64,000 nt of DNA. It comes from a virus. Shown piece after piece: positions 1 through 8,523 of this stretch (the first letter of the stretch is position 1; each line of letters starts with the position of its first letter). The stretch covers positions 110,695-174,694 of IMG/VR virus record IMGVR_UViG_3300017917_003388. The stretch is one strand, 5' to 3'. The translations under genes and the position numbers were made by a program. The notes below the pieces were generated by a model. That model made no database searches, was not told the origin of the DNA, and was given only the letters and a program-made list of their open reading frames with translations.

Positions 1-294
1 TATAATATCTAAAGCTGAAGCAATTATTGCATCAGTATCCATCATATCATAATCTGAATATAAGAATGGTCTTAAATATTGGTAATTTATATTAAGTTGT
101 TGACCCCATAATGAAGTAGCATTAGAATAAACTCCATTATATTTATTCATTATTGAGTTAGTTTCTAATCCACTTTGTTGTATAGTATTTATATCTATAA
201 TTTTAATTTGGTTACCATTTTCATTTCTGATCATAATATCAGTAGAAAATAACCTTCTTAGTCTACCAAATAAATTATTATTTTCATTTGCCAT
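1..294 (-). CDS. Portal protein, N-terminal part (T4 gp20-like), cut by window edge
   Basis: The reading frame opens with ATG at 294 and runs off the left end, giving 98 codons. The start MANENNNLFGRLRRLF and the later LRPFLYSDYDMMDTDAIIAS (about residues 75-95) match the N-terminus of T4-like portal proteins. In that family the 'YSDYD.MD.D.IIASALDI' segment precedes the dodecameric ring domain. The portal forms the DNA channel at the capsid vertex and docks the terminase. The large terminase gene lies immediately upstream on the same strand, with only 21 nt between them, which supports a packaging module. The family call rests on this short segment only. Confidence 0.82.
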   Translation of the reverse strand, partial: MANENNNLFGRLRRLFSTDIMIRNENGNQIKIIDINTIQQSGLETNSIMNKYNGVYSNATSLWGQQLNINYQYLRPFLYSDYDMMDTDAIIASALDII

Positions 295-315
295 ATTTTT
301 TATTTTTATATATTT

Positions 316-1899
316 TTAAAATAACCAACGAATATCTTCACTTTCTCCATTTTGGGTTTTTATACTATACGGATTTACATTATATCCAGAATAATAAGCC
401 CCCAAATGTTGAGTATTTTGAGAATACGGATTACGCATTATATTATTAAGTGCCATTCTTGACATTTCTAAATTTTGAGCTTTATTTTTCAATGATGTAT
501 CTCTTAAATACATTGCTATACTATAAGCCATCACTAAGTCATCATTATAACCAGATTGTGCTTCAGCTCTACCATTTTTCCATATAAACACTTTCATCTC
601 TTCTAATAATCGTTTAGAACGAATTATAACACTTCTTTCTCCTATATATTCTATTCCTTTATTTACAACCAAAGGTCTAGTTTTTAAAGATGTATTAAAC
701 CCAGGTATTGTATCTGAATATTCATTATATCTGTGAAGATATGAATCAAGGATTATGTTCTCACCTTTAGATGAAAAAAATAAATTTCTATATCCTCTTT
801 CTAATATAGCATCTAAAGTAGACCACCCAACATTTGAATTTTCAACTACTAATAAAGCTTCATTATATTCAGTTGCAATACCACATAAGAAATACCCGTA
901 ATCTTTTGGGGGAAGTTGACCTTTATATTCTGCTACTTGGGCATTAGTTTCAATATCAAAAATATGAAATGCAGAATAATCTTTTCCATCTCCTCTAGCT
1001 ACGTCTGCTACTAAAATATAACTACGAGTGTAATCTGGGGGTTCCCATATCCATAAATTACCATCTAATCCTCTTCGTTCTATAGGATCACTAACATATG
1101 TAGTTTTATAATAATTCAAATATTCTTCATAGTAAACTACATCCCCGGATGTATTAAAGTCACAATCACATTCTTGGGCTGCTAATCTAGGATCACCTAA
1201 TAATTCATCTTGTCGTTTTCTCCAATTTTCATCTCGTTCGGGATGAACATACCATGGTAGTTTAATTGGTAAAAAATCATTAGTATTTTCTTCAGCTTTA
1301 ACCCATGTTTGATGAAACCAATTTCCGGTACCATATGGAGTAGATAATACTATAGCTCCTCCTCCTGTAGCCAATGTTTGTTGAGCTGATGCCCATATTT
1401 TATCTATATCTTCAATAAATGCCGCTTCATCAATTAATAATAAAGATACAGCTTCAGATCGTCCAGCATCACTAGCTGCTGATACTGCTTTTATTTGAGA
1501 ACCATTTGTTAATCTAATTGTTAATTTATTATTTTCTTCAGCAGCTACTTTCAACCAGGAAGGTAAATTTTCATACATAAACTTTACCTTAGTAACCATA
1601 TTTTTAGCAGTATCCTGTTTAGTAGCAATACATAATATGTTTTTATCTTTATGAAATGTCATTAACCATAAAGAATATCCCGCAGCTAAAGTAGATATAC
1701 CTAACTGACGGGATTTTAGTACTATAGAATATGGATTATCTTTCCATAAATTAAGTACTTTAGATTGAAATGGGTATAAATTAAATATTACACGACCTCT
1801 TTGAGGATGTTGAATATTACAATATTTTCTCATAAAATGTGCAGGATCTTTAGCACATTTTATATACTCTTCTTTTATAATTTGTTTTATATCATACAT
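316..1899 (-). CDS. terL: Terminase large subunit (T4 gp17-like)
   Basis: This is the DNA-packaging motor: an N-terminal ATPase and a C-terminal RNase H-like headful nuclease. The Walker A-like KSRQLGIS lies at residues 62-69 and the Walker B LLLIDEAA at about 153-160, with D157 and E158 as metal and catalytic residues. The coupling motif STPYG is at 186-190. The nuclease acidic residues are visible as VADVARGDG (D299) and VVENSN (E353), with further Asp near the C-terminus (YNDDLV). The length, 527 aa, is normal for the family. It sits between the portal gene and a spanin-like pair, and ends in TAA. No intein or intron insertion is visible, although terL is a common target. Confidence 0.97.
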   Translation of the reverse strand: MYDIKQIIKEEYIKCAKDPAHFMRKYCNIQHPQRGRVIFNLYPFQSKVLNLWKDNPYSIVLKSRQLGISTLAAGYSLWLMTFHKDKNILCIATKQDTAKNMVTKVKFMYENLPSWLKVAAEENNKLTIRLTNGSQIKAVSAASDAGRSEAVSLLLIDEAAFIEDIDKIWASAQQTLATGGGAIVLSTPYGTGNWFHQTWVKAEENTNDFLPIKLPWYVHPERDENWRKRQDELLGDPRLAAQECDCDFNTSGDVVYYEEYLNYYKTTYVSDPIERRGLDGNLWIWEPPDYTRSYILVADVARGDGKDYSAFHIFDIETNAQVAEYKGQLPPKDYGYFLCGIATEYNEALLVVENSNVGWSTLDAILERGYRNLFFSSKGENIILDSYLHRYNEYSDTIPGFNTSLKTRPLVVNKGIEYIGERSVIIRSKRLLEEMKVFIWKNGRAEAQSGYNDDLVMAYSIAMYLRDTSLKNKAQNLEMSRMALNNIMRNPYSQNTQHLGAYYSGYNVNPYSIKTQNGESEDIRWLF

Positions 1900-1917
1900 A
1901 AAATAACATTTTGTAAT

Positions 1918-2328
1918 TTATAATACGGTAATATATATACTATAAATTACAGATGTTACTCCCAAAATACTAACTAATGTTGTTTTAATCTTTTGTTTTT
2001 TGATTTCTTCTTTATAATTTTTTATTTCTTTATTTTTTACATCAACAATATCTGTTAATATTTTTTCACTTTGTTTTTGTAATGAAATTATATCATTTTG
2101 ATCATTAATTATAATATTATTTTCATCAATTATGTTATTTAATGTAGATACAGAATCACGAATGATTTGCATTTGATTTTGCAAATATTCGTGATCAGCT
2201 TTTAATAAAAGAGCATTACGTAGAGTATAACATGGTACACTACATAAACTATCTTGTGTTGAAAGTTTCTGTGAATTTAAGTGTAAGTTCCCTATTAGAA
2301 ATAGAGTTAATAGTATTAATTTTTTCAT
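1918..2328 (-). CDS. Secreted coiled-coil protein with C-terminal TM; candidate spanin partner
   Basis: The protein has 136 aa. It has a signal-like N-terminus (MKKLILLTLFLIGNLHLNSQ), a long Asn/Asp-rich coiled coil at about residues 40-105, and a hydrophobic C-terminal segment (TTLVSILGVTSVIYSIYI). Its 5' end overlaps the 3' end of the upstream gene (2249..2611) by 80 nt in another frame. This resembles nested or overlapping Rz/Rz1 spanin pairs, which fuse inner and outer membranes at lysis. Against an o-spanin call, there is no lipobox cysteine at the end of the signal segment. The function is an inference from layout and topology only. Confidence 0.6.
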   Translation of the reverse strand: MKKLILLTLFLIGNLHLNSQKLSTQDSLCSVPCYTLRNALLLKADHEYLQNQMQIIRDSVSTLNNIIDENNIIINDQNDIISLQKQSEKILTDIVDVKNKEIKNYKEEIKKQKIKTTLVSILGVTSVIYSIYITVL

Positions 2329-2611
2329 TGTATTTATTTTTATTATATTTAGATACTAAATATAAACTATCTAATTCATTTCTATATCTCATAACTGCAA
2401 TTTTAGATGAATCTATTCTTAATGTTAATCTATTTATAATTAATTCATTATTGATTAAATTTTTAACTAAACGGTCATTTTTATCATCTAATAATTCTAT
2501 TTCATTACTATATTTAGAATAATTGATTTGAGAGATAGTAATATTATATATCAATGCTCCTAATAAAATTAATATTAAGCTAATATATAATTTATTCTTA
2601 TTTAATTTCAT
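2249..2611 (-). CDS. Inner-membrane coiled-coil protein; candidate i-spanin
   Basis: The 120-aa protein has one N-terminal transmembrane helix (about residues 8-28, ISLILILLGALIYNITI) followed by a periplasm-type heptad region rich in Leu/Ile/Asn to about residue 100. This N-in/C-out single-TM coiled-coil design is that of Rz-like i-spanins. The gene overlaps the next secreted protein by 80 nt and ends in TAG. No sequence signature proves the role; it could also be a generic membrane-anchored coiled coil. Confidence 0.6.
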   Translation of the reverse strand: MKLNKNKLYISLILILLGALIYNITISQINYSKYSNEIELLDDKNDRLVKNLINNELIINRLTLRIDSSKIAVMRYRNELDSLYLVSKYNKNKYNEKINTINSISNRELTLKFTETFNTR

Positions 2612-2615
2612 ATTT

Positions 2616-3464
2616 TTAATCTATTATATCTGAAACTAAAGCATTTAGGTTAACTCCTTTAGCTTTAAATAATTTTTTTACATCATCTCGTTTGATTAAT
2701 GTTTTTAACACTGACATGTCACTGGATGATGATCTTTTATTTTTAGGTAAAGCAGCAATTTTAGCTACTTTAGTTTCTATACCTGTTTTAATACGGTTAT
2801 ATCTATCTTCATCTTCAGGAGATAATTCTTTTGCATATCCTTTACCTCCTGTGATTTTAGATGCAGCTTTTTCTGATGATTTAATATCGCTAGTTGATGG
2901 ATCTTTTTCATCAGTTTCATCTTTATCATCAGCTGATGTATCCCATTCATCTTTTTCAGCAGCTATATCCCATTCATCTTTTTCAGTATCGTCAGATTTA
3001 GATTCAGGTTCAGATGTTGGAGTAGTATCTTTAATTTTAGTAAATGCAAATGCTCCCACTTTAATAAATTCATTAACAGCAGGATTAATAGCAGGTTGAC
3101 TAGATTTACCCACAGCTAAAGCTAAATCTAATTGTGATATTCCATCTTCTCCTGCTTTTTCAACTACATCTAACATGTTTCCTTTCCATGTTCCACCATA
3201 TAGTTTTTTTACTAATTCTACCTTAGAAGGATCACCAAGTTTTATTTTATTTGGAGTACGAGCCATTTCTTCTAATTCATTTTTTTCTTCTAAAGATTGA
3301 ATATTATTTTTAGACATTTCTGCTTTTTTTTTCTGCAATGATATTATTTTTTTATCAATAGCATTTTTTTGAGCATCAAATGCTGCTTTATCTGCATTCA
3401 AATCTTCAGATAATTCATTAATTATTTCTTCTTTAATATAATTATATAATTCTTTACGTTTCAT
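2616..3464 (-). CDS. Paralogous head-region protein with KLGDP module (copy 1)
   Basis: The 282-aa protein begins MKRKELYNYIKEEIINELSE, an amphipathic helix with an I-x-E site. A coiled coil runs to about residue 65. Residues about 66-140 are a module shared with the 5020..6036 protein: EMARxxxxIKLGDP, YxGTWxGxMxDxVEKAG and AINP. The middle (about 150-205) is very acidic with repeated KDEWD, and the C-terminus is basic. I read it as a virion or prohead-associated protein from its position between packaging and structural genes and from the shared N-terminal signal. The module's helix-turn-helix-like spacing could mean DNA contact, but no function is proven. Confidence 0.72.
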   Translation of the reverse strand: MKRKELYNYIKEEIINELSEDLNADKAAFDAQKNAIDKKIISLQKKKAEMSKNNIQSLEEKNELEEMARTPNKIKLGDPSKVELVKKLYGGTWKGNMLDVVEKAGEDGISQLDLALAVGKSSQPAINPAVNEFIKVGAFAFTKIKDTTPTSEPESKSDDTEKDEWDIAAEKDEWDTSADDKDETDEKDPSTSDIKSSEKAASKITGGKGYAKELSPEDEDRYNRIKTGIETKVAKIAALPKNKRSSSSDMSVLKTLIKRDDVKKLFKAKGVNLNALVSDIID

Positions 3465-3489
3465 TAGTAATATTATTTTTATATAAATA

Positions 3490-4023
3490 TTACAAATTTA
3501 AGTAAGATTTTATTTGTTGTATTCGATCATTATTAGAACCAGATATAATTGCAAAATTTTTTATTTTACATAAATATTTTGAACAAAAATGTTTAATAGA
3601 TAAATCTATTACTTCTCTATATTTTTCATCAGTAGTACGTACACTGTTATCTTCTATAGGTACACCTGATGGACTAACGTAAAATATCCAATCATATTCA
3701 TCAATAAATGTTGATGCATATTCTTCAAATTTAATTTTATCATGTAAACTAATTGAATTAGCACATGTTGTAAAAGATATAACATCTATTATTGTTCTAT
3801 CTGTTATAATATTATCATGTATTAATTCACTACATCTTTCTGCTAAAAATATAGTTTGTCCTTTTAATGTACTATCAGTATTTAAAGGGATACCTAAATC
3901 TCTTAAATATTTAGATCTTTCAACACTGAAGTTATAGTTGTTAAATTCTGGTAGTTCTTTTAATGAATTAACAAGTGTAGTTTTACCAACTGATACTGTT
4001 CCTGTGAAGCCAATACGAGCCAT
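3490..4023 (-). CDS. P-loop NTPase/kinase-like protein (AAA_28/NadR-like)
   Basis: The 177-aa protein opens with MARIGFTGTVSVGKTTL, a clear Walker A at residues 6-14 (GTVSVGKT). ITDRTIIDVISFT (about 74-86) and YDWIFYVSP (about 113-121) follow the pattern of AAA_28/NadR-type nucleoside or nicotinamide-riboside kinases, where the Asp-Arg pair and the Tyr-Asp strand surround the active site. The length suits a single-domain kinase. A T4-late-like TATAAATA stretch precedes the ATG closely on the minus strand. The substrate is unknown; nucleotide or NAD salvage is an inference. Confidence 0.75.
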   Translation of the reverse strand: MARIGFTGTVSVGKTTLVNSLKELPEFNNYNFSVERSKYLRDLGIPLNTDSTLKGQTIFLAERCSELIHDNIITDRTIIDVISFTTCANSISLHDKIKFEEYASTFIDEYDWIFYVSPSGVPIEDNSVRTTDEKYREVIDLSIKHFCSKYLCKIKNFAIISGSNNDRIQQIKSYLNL

Positions 4024-4029
4024 ATTTAT

Positions 4030-4614
4030 TTATAATTTAGTAAAACATTCGTTTTTTCCTCCGAATTCGATTTGGGGGATATATTTGAATTGCGATAATT
4101 CTTCATGTATTTGTTTTTCTTGGTAATATCCATCATATAAATTAGTATTAATTAGTTCTATTATTTCTATATTGTAAGGAATCTGTCTAAATCTATTATT
4201 AATGGTAGTTGTAGTAATACCAATTTTATAAAAGCATTCATTATCATTGAATAATTTAATTTTATATAAAATACATTTTTTATTTATATTTTCCAACCTA
4301 TTTTTCTCAATATTTTTTATATTATATATCCCAGGAGAGGAATTAGGTGAAAAATATCCAAACATTAATGAGGTAGGTGTTGAAACGTGTTTTTCACCAT
4401 TTATAATAAATTCAATATAATTATTAGTCCCTTTAAATTCTGATGTAAATTGTATATTTTGGTTAGTATATTGGGGTTGATGATATGAGAGATAATTATA
4501 AAGATATTTGGTTTTATCAATAGCACTTCTTATGTCAAATCCTCCTCCCCTTAATATACTATCAGGAGTAATTTCTACATCTCCATATATAGTAGTTATT
4601 TGGATTTTATTCAT
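4030..4614 (-). CDS. GIY-YIG-related (T5orf172/MUG113-like) nuclease domain protein
   Basis: The C-terminal half of this 194-aa protein (about 110-194) reads CILYKIKL, YKIGITTTTINNRFRQ, YYQEKQIHEEL, YIPQIEFGGKNECFTKL. This is the layout of the T5orf172/MUG113 branch of GIY-YIG nucleases: degenerate GIY and YIG strands, a conserved Arg, a Glu-His helix and a final 'P..F.G..E.F'. The first 100 residues match nothing I recognise and may bind DNA or set specificity. Such proteins are common as free-standing homing-type endonucleases in large phages. The gene lies between a kinase and a small MORN-like protein with no visible host gene interruption. Confidence 0.65.
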   Translation of the reverse strand: MNKIQITTIYGDVEITPDSILRGGGFDIRSAIDKTKYLYNYLSYHQPQYTNQNIQFTSEFKGTNNYIEFIINGEKHVSTPTSLMFGYFSPNSSPGIYNIKNIEKNRLENINKKCILYKIKLFNDNECFYKIGITTTTINNRFRQIPYNIEIIELINTNLYDGYYQEKQIHEELSQFKYIPQIEFGGKNECFTKL

Positions 4615-4706
4615 AACTCCATTATATTTTCCGGTAATTTTTAGGATTTTTTTGAATATGATAGGGTTATTAAGTTTTAAAAAATTATATAGATAATTTA
4701 AAGGAT

Positions 4707-4940
4707 TTAATGTCTCATTTTACCACTTGATGATTTGTAAAAAGGTAATCCTTCACCTTCTTTTTTACGTTTTTTATAATCATCTTTAGAATATTTAAAA
4801 CCGTTTATGTAATATTCTTCTTTACCATCGGGATATATAACTGCTGGTCCTTCTGTGTTGTGTAATTTATTATCTTTAATATAACGAATAATTCCATCTG
4901 TGGATTTAAAACATTTTACTTCAACTTTTTTATTACTCAT
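4707..4940 (-). CDS. Small protein with 'LHNTEGPAVIYPDG' repeat-type motif
   Basis: This 77-aa protein contains LHNTEGPAVIYPDGKEEYYI followed by NGFKYSKDDYKK. The 'LHR..GPA.....G...Y..NG' pattern is a recurrent MORN-like unit in large phage and bacterial proteins of unknown role. Here there is one unit plus half of another. It lies directly downstream of the hairpin at 4973-4990. No catalytic residues are visible. Confidence 0.6.
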   Translation of the reverse strand: MSNKKVEVKCFKSTDGIIRYIKDNKLHNTEGPAVIYPDGKEEYYINGFKYSKDDYKKRKKEGEGLPFYKSSSGKMRH

Positions 4941-4972
4941 ATGGTTTTATTTTTAATAAATATAAAAAAGAA

Positions 4973-5000
4973 GGCTTGGAAATCCAAGCCTTTTTATTTT
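4973..5000 (-). terminator. Bidirectional rho-independent terminator
   Basis: An 8-bp perfect stem (GGCTTGGA/TCCAAGCC, 4973-4980 with 4983-4990) is flanked by an A-run on the left and a T-run on the right. It can therefore terminate in either direction. On the minus strand it follows the 5020..6036 gene. Confidence 0.85.
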
Positions 5001-5019
5001 TTCAAAAAATTTATATTTT

Positions 5020-6036
5020 TCAATTTAATTGTCGAATTATATTTCTATAAGCAGATTCCATTTTGTTATATAATGGGGTAAAATCTTCATCATTAAGTCC
5101 TGTACTATCTTGAATATCAAAATCATAAAATCCAGATAATGATGATCCACTAGATGTTGGTGATACCATATTTGCATTTGCATCTATATCATTTACATAA
5201 TCATAAAATCCATCTTGAAAATTCACACATATTAATTTAATGATTTCTTTCAATTCATCTGAGGATATTTTTTTCTTATAAAAATCAACCCAAGCTTGTT
5301 GGATTTTAGGATTAGTCATTAAATCTACTTCTCTCGACCATCTAGATAAATTCTCATTTTCCGTTATTAGTTTTTTTTTTAAATCACTTTCGGTAATTAA
5401 ACCAGCTCGTTTTTGCATACGAAGAAATGATTCATTAACAACAACAGTTTCAGCAACATCTGAAATATCTTCATCATCATCCATTTCTATATCAGCATTT
5501 TTCATAGCTGACTTCACACCACCTGATAGTGATGATTGACCAGGTTTGCGTCCACGTTTTAATAATCCTTTAGCTCTTAATTTAAGTTTTTGTATAAATT
5601 CTGGACCTAATATTGAGATTTCTTCTTCACTAGGTTCATAATCTGGATTTTGTTCTAGTTTAGAATTTATATCTAAGGCCAGTTTTGTTTTATCAGATAC
5701 TGGTCTACCTTTAACTCCTGTGGATTGAGGTTTTTCTTGTTTAGGAGTAGATAAATCACCTTTAACAAATATACCAGCATCCATAAAATCGCGAACTTTA
5801 GGATTTATAGCTTGCATACCTGATTTTCCTAATATTCTAGCTAGTTCAGGTTGAGGAATACCAACATCCCCTGCTTTTTCAACAGCGTCTATCATATCTC
5901 CATACCATGTTCCCGCATATAATTCTTTAGCAGCTGATGCTTTTTCTGGGTCTCCAAGTTTTATGTTAGTAGAAATACGAGCCATTTCATCAAGTTCGGA
6001 TTCTACCATTTCTCTAATAAGTTGTCTTAATTTCAT
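5020..6036 (-). CDS. Paralogous head-region protein with KLGDP module and RMQKRAGL motif (copy 2)
   Basis: The 338-aa protein begins MKLRQLIREMVESELDEMAR, with the L-I-R-E signal at residues 6-9. The module shared with 2616..3464 is at about 18-90 (IKLGDP, AGTWYGDM, AINPKVRDF). A basic AT-hook-like RGRKPGQ is near 161-167. An acidic run (MDDDED) precedes NESFLRMQKRAGLITE at 201-216, the motif shared with 8524, 8821 and 14096. The C-terminal 120 residues are an independent helical domain. It carries both halves of the proposed packaging signature and is a good candidate for a processed prohead or internal virion protein. It ends in TGA just before a terminator. Confidence 0.72.
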   Translation of the reverse strand: MKLRQLIREMVESELDEMARISTNIKLGDPEKASAAKELYAGTWYGDMIDAVEKAGDVGIPQPELARILGKSGMQAINPKVRDFMDAGIFVKGDLSTPKQEKPQSTGVKGRPVSDKTKLALDINSKLEQNPDYEPSEEEISILGPEFIQKLKLRAKGLLKRGRKPGQSSLSGGVKSAMKNADIEMDDDEDISDVAETVVVNESFLRMQKRAGLITESDLKKKLITENENLSRWSREVDLMTNPKIQQAWVDFYKKKISSDELKEIIKLICVNFQDGFYDYVNDIDANANMVSPTSSGSSLSGFYDFDIQDSTGLNDEDFTPLYNKMESAYRNIIRQLN

Positions 6037-6083
6037 TGTTTAATAAATTATTTTATTATAAATATATTAAATTATTCGAGGAA

Positions 6084-7403
6084 TTACAGTGTTAGTGTTC
6101 TTAAAATACTTTCAGCTACATATAGACCTTGGCTTCCAGCTACAGTAATACCGCGAGCACTTAATGCATCACCTACAAAATGTATATTTGGATATTCAAT
6201 TAATGATAGATCATCATAATTTACTAGCGGTTCAGGACTTAAATATTTTACTTCAGGAATATATATACCCCAATCATCTCCGAATTCAAATACTTCATTC
6301 ATTTGGTCAATAAAATCTTCAATATAGTTAAAATATTTCCCCATAGCTGATCTTACAGGAAATAAATCTATAATTTGAGTAGCTGATACTTCATTACCTT
6401 CAGAAGTTGTTGATACTTTTCTAGATGGTGAGTAATATAATCCTTTACCGTTTATTTGACACTTTTGAACAACTTCTCTTGACCATTCAAACGGATTTTC
6501 AATACCTTTAATTTCCATTAAAATACCAAAGTTAGTCATATCATTGCGATATTCTTCACCTTTTTTAGCATGACCATTGTAACTAATATCACCATAAGTC
6601 TCTTCAACAGCCACATAAGCTGCATTATTGTTAGTACAGAATGAACGTAGAGATACGTTGTCAAATTTTTGATACAATTTAAAATCGTATGATACATCAA
6701 TTAATTTCTGAAAATATTTTTGTGGTGCTTCAAAACGAACACCTATTTGTACTGATTTAGGTTCGGTTGGTAGTTTATAATCATCTGCTAATTGTTTACC
6801 AAAGTCAATTCCACTTTTACCAACTGCAAATATAATAGTATCTCCAAAGATTGTATTATACCATTCTTTATTATCTTCATTATAAGAATAAGTTAAATAA
6901 TTAGTTTCAAAATTTATATTTTTTACTTCTGTTTCCCATAAAAAATTCACACCCTTACTTACAAGATAGTCATACCAACGTTTTCCTATTTCGTGTAAAT
7001 AATCGGTACCAATGTGGTATACTGGAAATAAACGAAGACCGAAGTGAGGTTTAATAAAGTCAGGTTCGGATTGGGGATCTGATTTCATAATTTGGGAGGG
7101 ATCTGGATGGAATCTAGTTACCATTTGAATAACTTGGTCCATTAACTCCATTGCTTTTTCTTCACCACAATATTTACTTAATACACCCCCAATTGCTGTG
7201 TGGTATGTAAGTTTACCATCGCTCCACAGACCACAACCCATAAATCCTGTCATTACTTCTTCAGGTTTACGAACGTATGGATCACTACCTTTATCAATAA
7301 CCGTAATTAATTCTCCAGGGTAACCATTATCTATTAATTTGGTAGCAGCATTGATACCTGCAACACCTGCTCCTACTATTACTATTTTTTTATTATCTTT
7401 CAT
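6084..7403 (-). CDS. FAD-dependent dehydrogenase (COG2509-like)
   Basis: The 439-aa protein has an N-terminal Rossmann dinucleotide site, IVIVGAGVAGINAATKLI (about 7-24), and a C-terminal FAD-binding motif, FVGDALSARGITVAGSQGLY (about 409-428). GLWSDGKLTYHTAIGG (about 57-72) and the long middle region fit the COG2509 family of uncharacterised FAD-dependent dehydrogenases (GlpA/thiazole-biosynthesis-like fold). The length is normal and the frame intact. Its substrate is unknown. It is a metabolic gene in the middle of a structural region, so an auxiliary metabolic or redox role in the infected cell is likely, as is acquisition from a bacterium. Confidence 0.83.
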   Translation of the reverse strand: MKDNKKIVIVGAGVAGINAATKLIDNGYPGELITVIDKGSDPYVRKPEEVMTGFMGCGLWSDGKLTYHTAIGGVLSKYCGEEKAMELMDQVIQMVTRFHPDPSQIMKSDPQSEPDFIKPHFGLRLFPVYHIGTDYLHEIGKRWYDYLVSKGVNFLWETEVKNINFETNYLTYSYNEDNKEWYNTIFGDTIIFAVGKSGIDFGKQLADDYKLPTEPKSVQIGVRFEAPQKYFQKLIDVSYDFKLYQKFDNVSLRSFCTNNNAAYVAVEETYGDISYNGHAKKGEEYRNDMTNFGILMEIKGIENPFEWSREVVQKCQINGKGLYYSPSRKVSTTSEGNEVSATQIIDLFPVRSAMGKYFNYIEDFIDQMNEVFEFGDDWGIYIPEVKYLSPEPLVNYDDLSLIEYPNIHFVGDALSARGITVAGSQGLYVAESILRTLTL

Positions 7404-7423
7404 TTGATTATTTAAATTTATAT

Positions 7424-7642
7424 CTAAAAGTTATTTACTGAATCCTGAAGTATAGTGATAATTTCTTCACGATTAACTAATCCACCTTCACCATCTATTA
7501 TAATCATATCTTCCATACCTTCATCTTTGATATGACGCATTAAATCATAATCAGACATTAAATTAGAATTATTATTTTTGTTTTTTTCTAATTGAGATTC
7601 AGATTTAGGAAATATTTTATCGATTTTTTTATTATTTTTCAT
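7424..7642 (-). CDS. Small acidic protein, unknown
   Basis: The 72-aa protein has a Lys/Asn-rich N-terminus and an acidic C-terminal half (DEGMEDMIIIDGEGGLVNREE). It overlaps the start of the downstream stop of 7632..7994 by 11 nt, as expected for operon packing, and ends in TAG. I recognise no family. Confidence 0.55.
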   Translation of the reverse strand: MKNNKKIDKIFPKSESQLEKNKNNNSNLMSDYDLMRHIKDEGMEDMIIIDGEGGLVNREEIITILQDSVNNF

Positions 7643-7994
7643 TTATATAATTAATTATTTTATATGGTTTATTTAATTGTTCACATAAAGAAAGAGCATG
7701 TTGTGTTCCCTTAGAAATACCATCCCAAAATGCAATAGCACAATCACAATTATTTATTATATCTTTATTTCGAATAATTCCTGCTTTTTTCCCATATTGT
7801 TCCCAATCTGGAAGAAATATTAGTGTTTTAATGTTATTTTTAAGTGCCCATCTTTCTCCTAAAGAATCAGCACCTTTTGCAGCACCTGATATAACTAAAG
7901 ATATTTTAGATTTATATGGTTCTAAAGATTTCTCCAATAAATCATAATTTGTAAAACTTCTACTACCAATTATTGCTAATTTTAATTTACCCAT
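7632..7994 (-). CDS. SLOG-fold protein (DUF2493/YspA-like)
   Basis: The 120-aa protein shows IIGSRSFTNYDLL (about 8-20), VISGAAKGADSLGERWA (about 34-50), PDWEQYGKKAGIIRNKDII (about 62-80) and CAIAFWDGISKGTQHAL (about 85-101). These are the signature segments of DUF2493/cpYpsA SLOG proteins, a Rossmannoid fold that binds nucleotides or nucleotide-derived ligands. The 'SGgAkGaD' and 'RN..i' motifs form the binding pocket. Length is typical for the stand-alone phage form. The biological role in phages is unknown; links to ADP-ribose or NAD-type ligands are family-level speculation. Confidence 0.83.
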   Translation of the reverse strand: MGKLKLAIIGSRSFTNYDLLEKSLEPYKSKISLVISGAAKGADSLGERWALKNNIKTLIFLPDWEQYGKKAGIIRNKDIINNCDCAIAFWDGISKGTQHALSLCEQLNKPYKIINYINEK

Positions 7995-8452
7995 TTTGGT
8001 TTGTTATTTAGCTTTTTCCAATTTAATCCTTTAATTTTTACTTTATCATTAATATAAAAGTTTTTATAAGCCTCTATAGTATTTTGTTTCTTAAACTCTT
8101 CAGGCATACATTGTGGAGGTTCTATAAACTCACTATTAGGCAAATTAGGTTCATTGTCTTTACACCACAATAATATTTGTTTAGTAGCATGTACTTTACC
8201 ATAACGTTTTTCAAATTCATTACATATTTCTAATCCATGTTTTACAAGCCATCTGTAATGGTGTATAGATTGTCTAGTCCAAATAGTAGATGGGTGATTT
8301 TTGTGAGCACGTTTATATGGTGCTTCATTTCCTGTTTCCCAATGTGCTGTACAACACATTTGTGCACTTTCAATTTGCATCTTTCTAATATGATTATCTG
8401 CTAACTCACGAGCTGCTATAATCGGATCTTCATTAATATAAAATATATTCAT
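7982..8452 (-). CDS. Conserved phage protein of the 'MNIF...A..L.D.H' family
   Basis: The 156-aa protein begins MNIFYINEDPIIAARELADN and continues HIRKMQIESAQMCCTAH, a start I associate with a family common in marine and freshwater phages. It has several conserved His and Trp residues (HHYRWLVKHGLEICNEF). It overlaps the SLOG gene by 13 nt. The family is of unknown function; DNA repair has been suggested for similar annotations but I see nothing that proves it. Confidence 0.65.
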   Translation of the reverse strand: MNIFYINEDPIIAARELADNHIRKMQIESAQMCCTAHWETGNEAPYKRAHKNHPSTIWTRQSIHHYRWLVKHGLEICNEFEKRYGKVHATKQILLWCKDNEPNLPNSEFIEPPQCMPEEFKKQNTIEAYKNFYINDKVKIKGLNWKKLNNKPKWVN

Positions 8453-8474
8453 AGATTTTATTTAGCAATAAAAA

Positions 8475-8507
8475 TAAAAAAGACCTCTATGGAGGCCTAA
8501 TTTTTTA
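8475..8507 (-). terminator. Rho-independent terminator
   Basis: On the minus strand a 7-bp stem closes a CATA loop (8481-8498, with one G-U pair) and is followed by a T-rich run. The G-U pair exists only in the minus-strand transcript, which fixes the strand. It ends the 8524..8811 transcript. Confidence 0.75.
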
Positions 8508-8523
8508 TTTAAAGATAAAAAGC

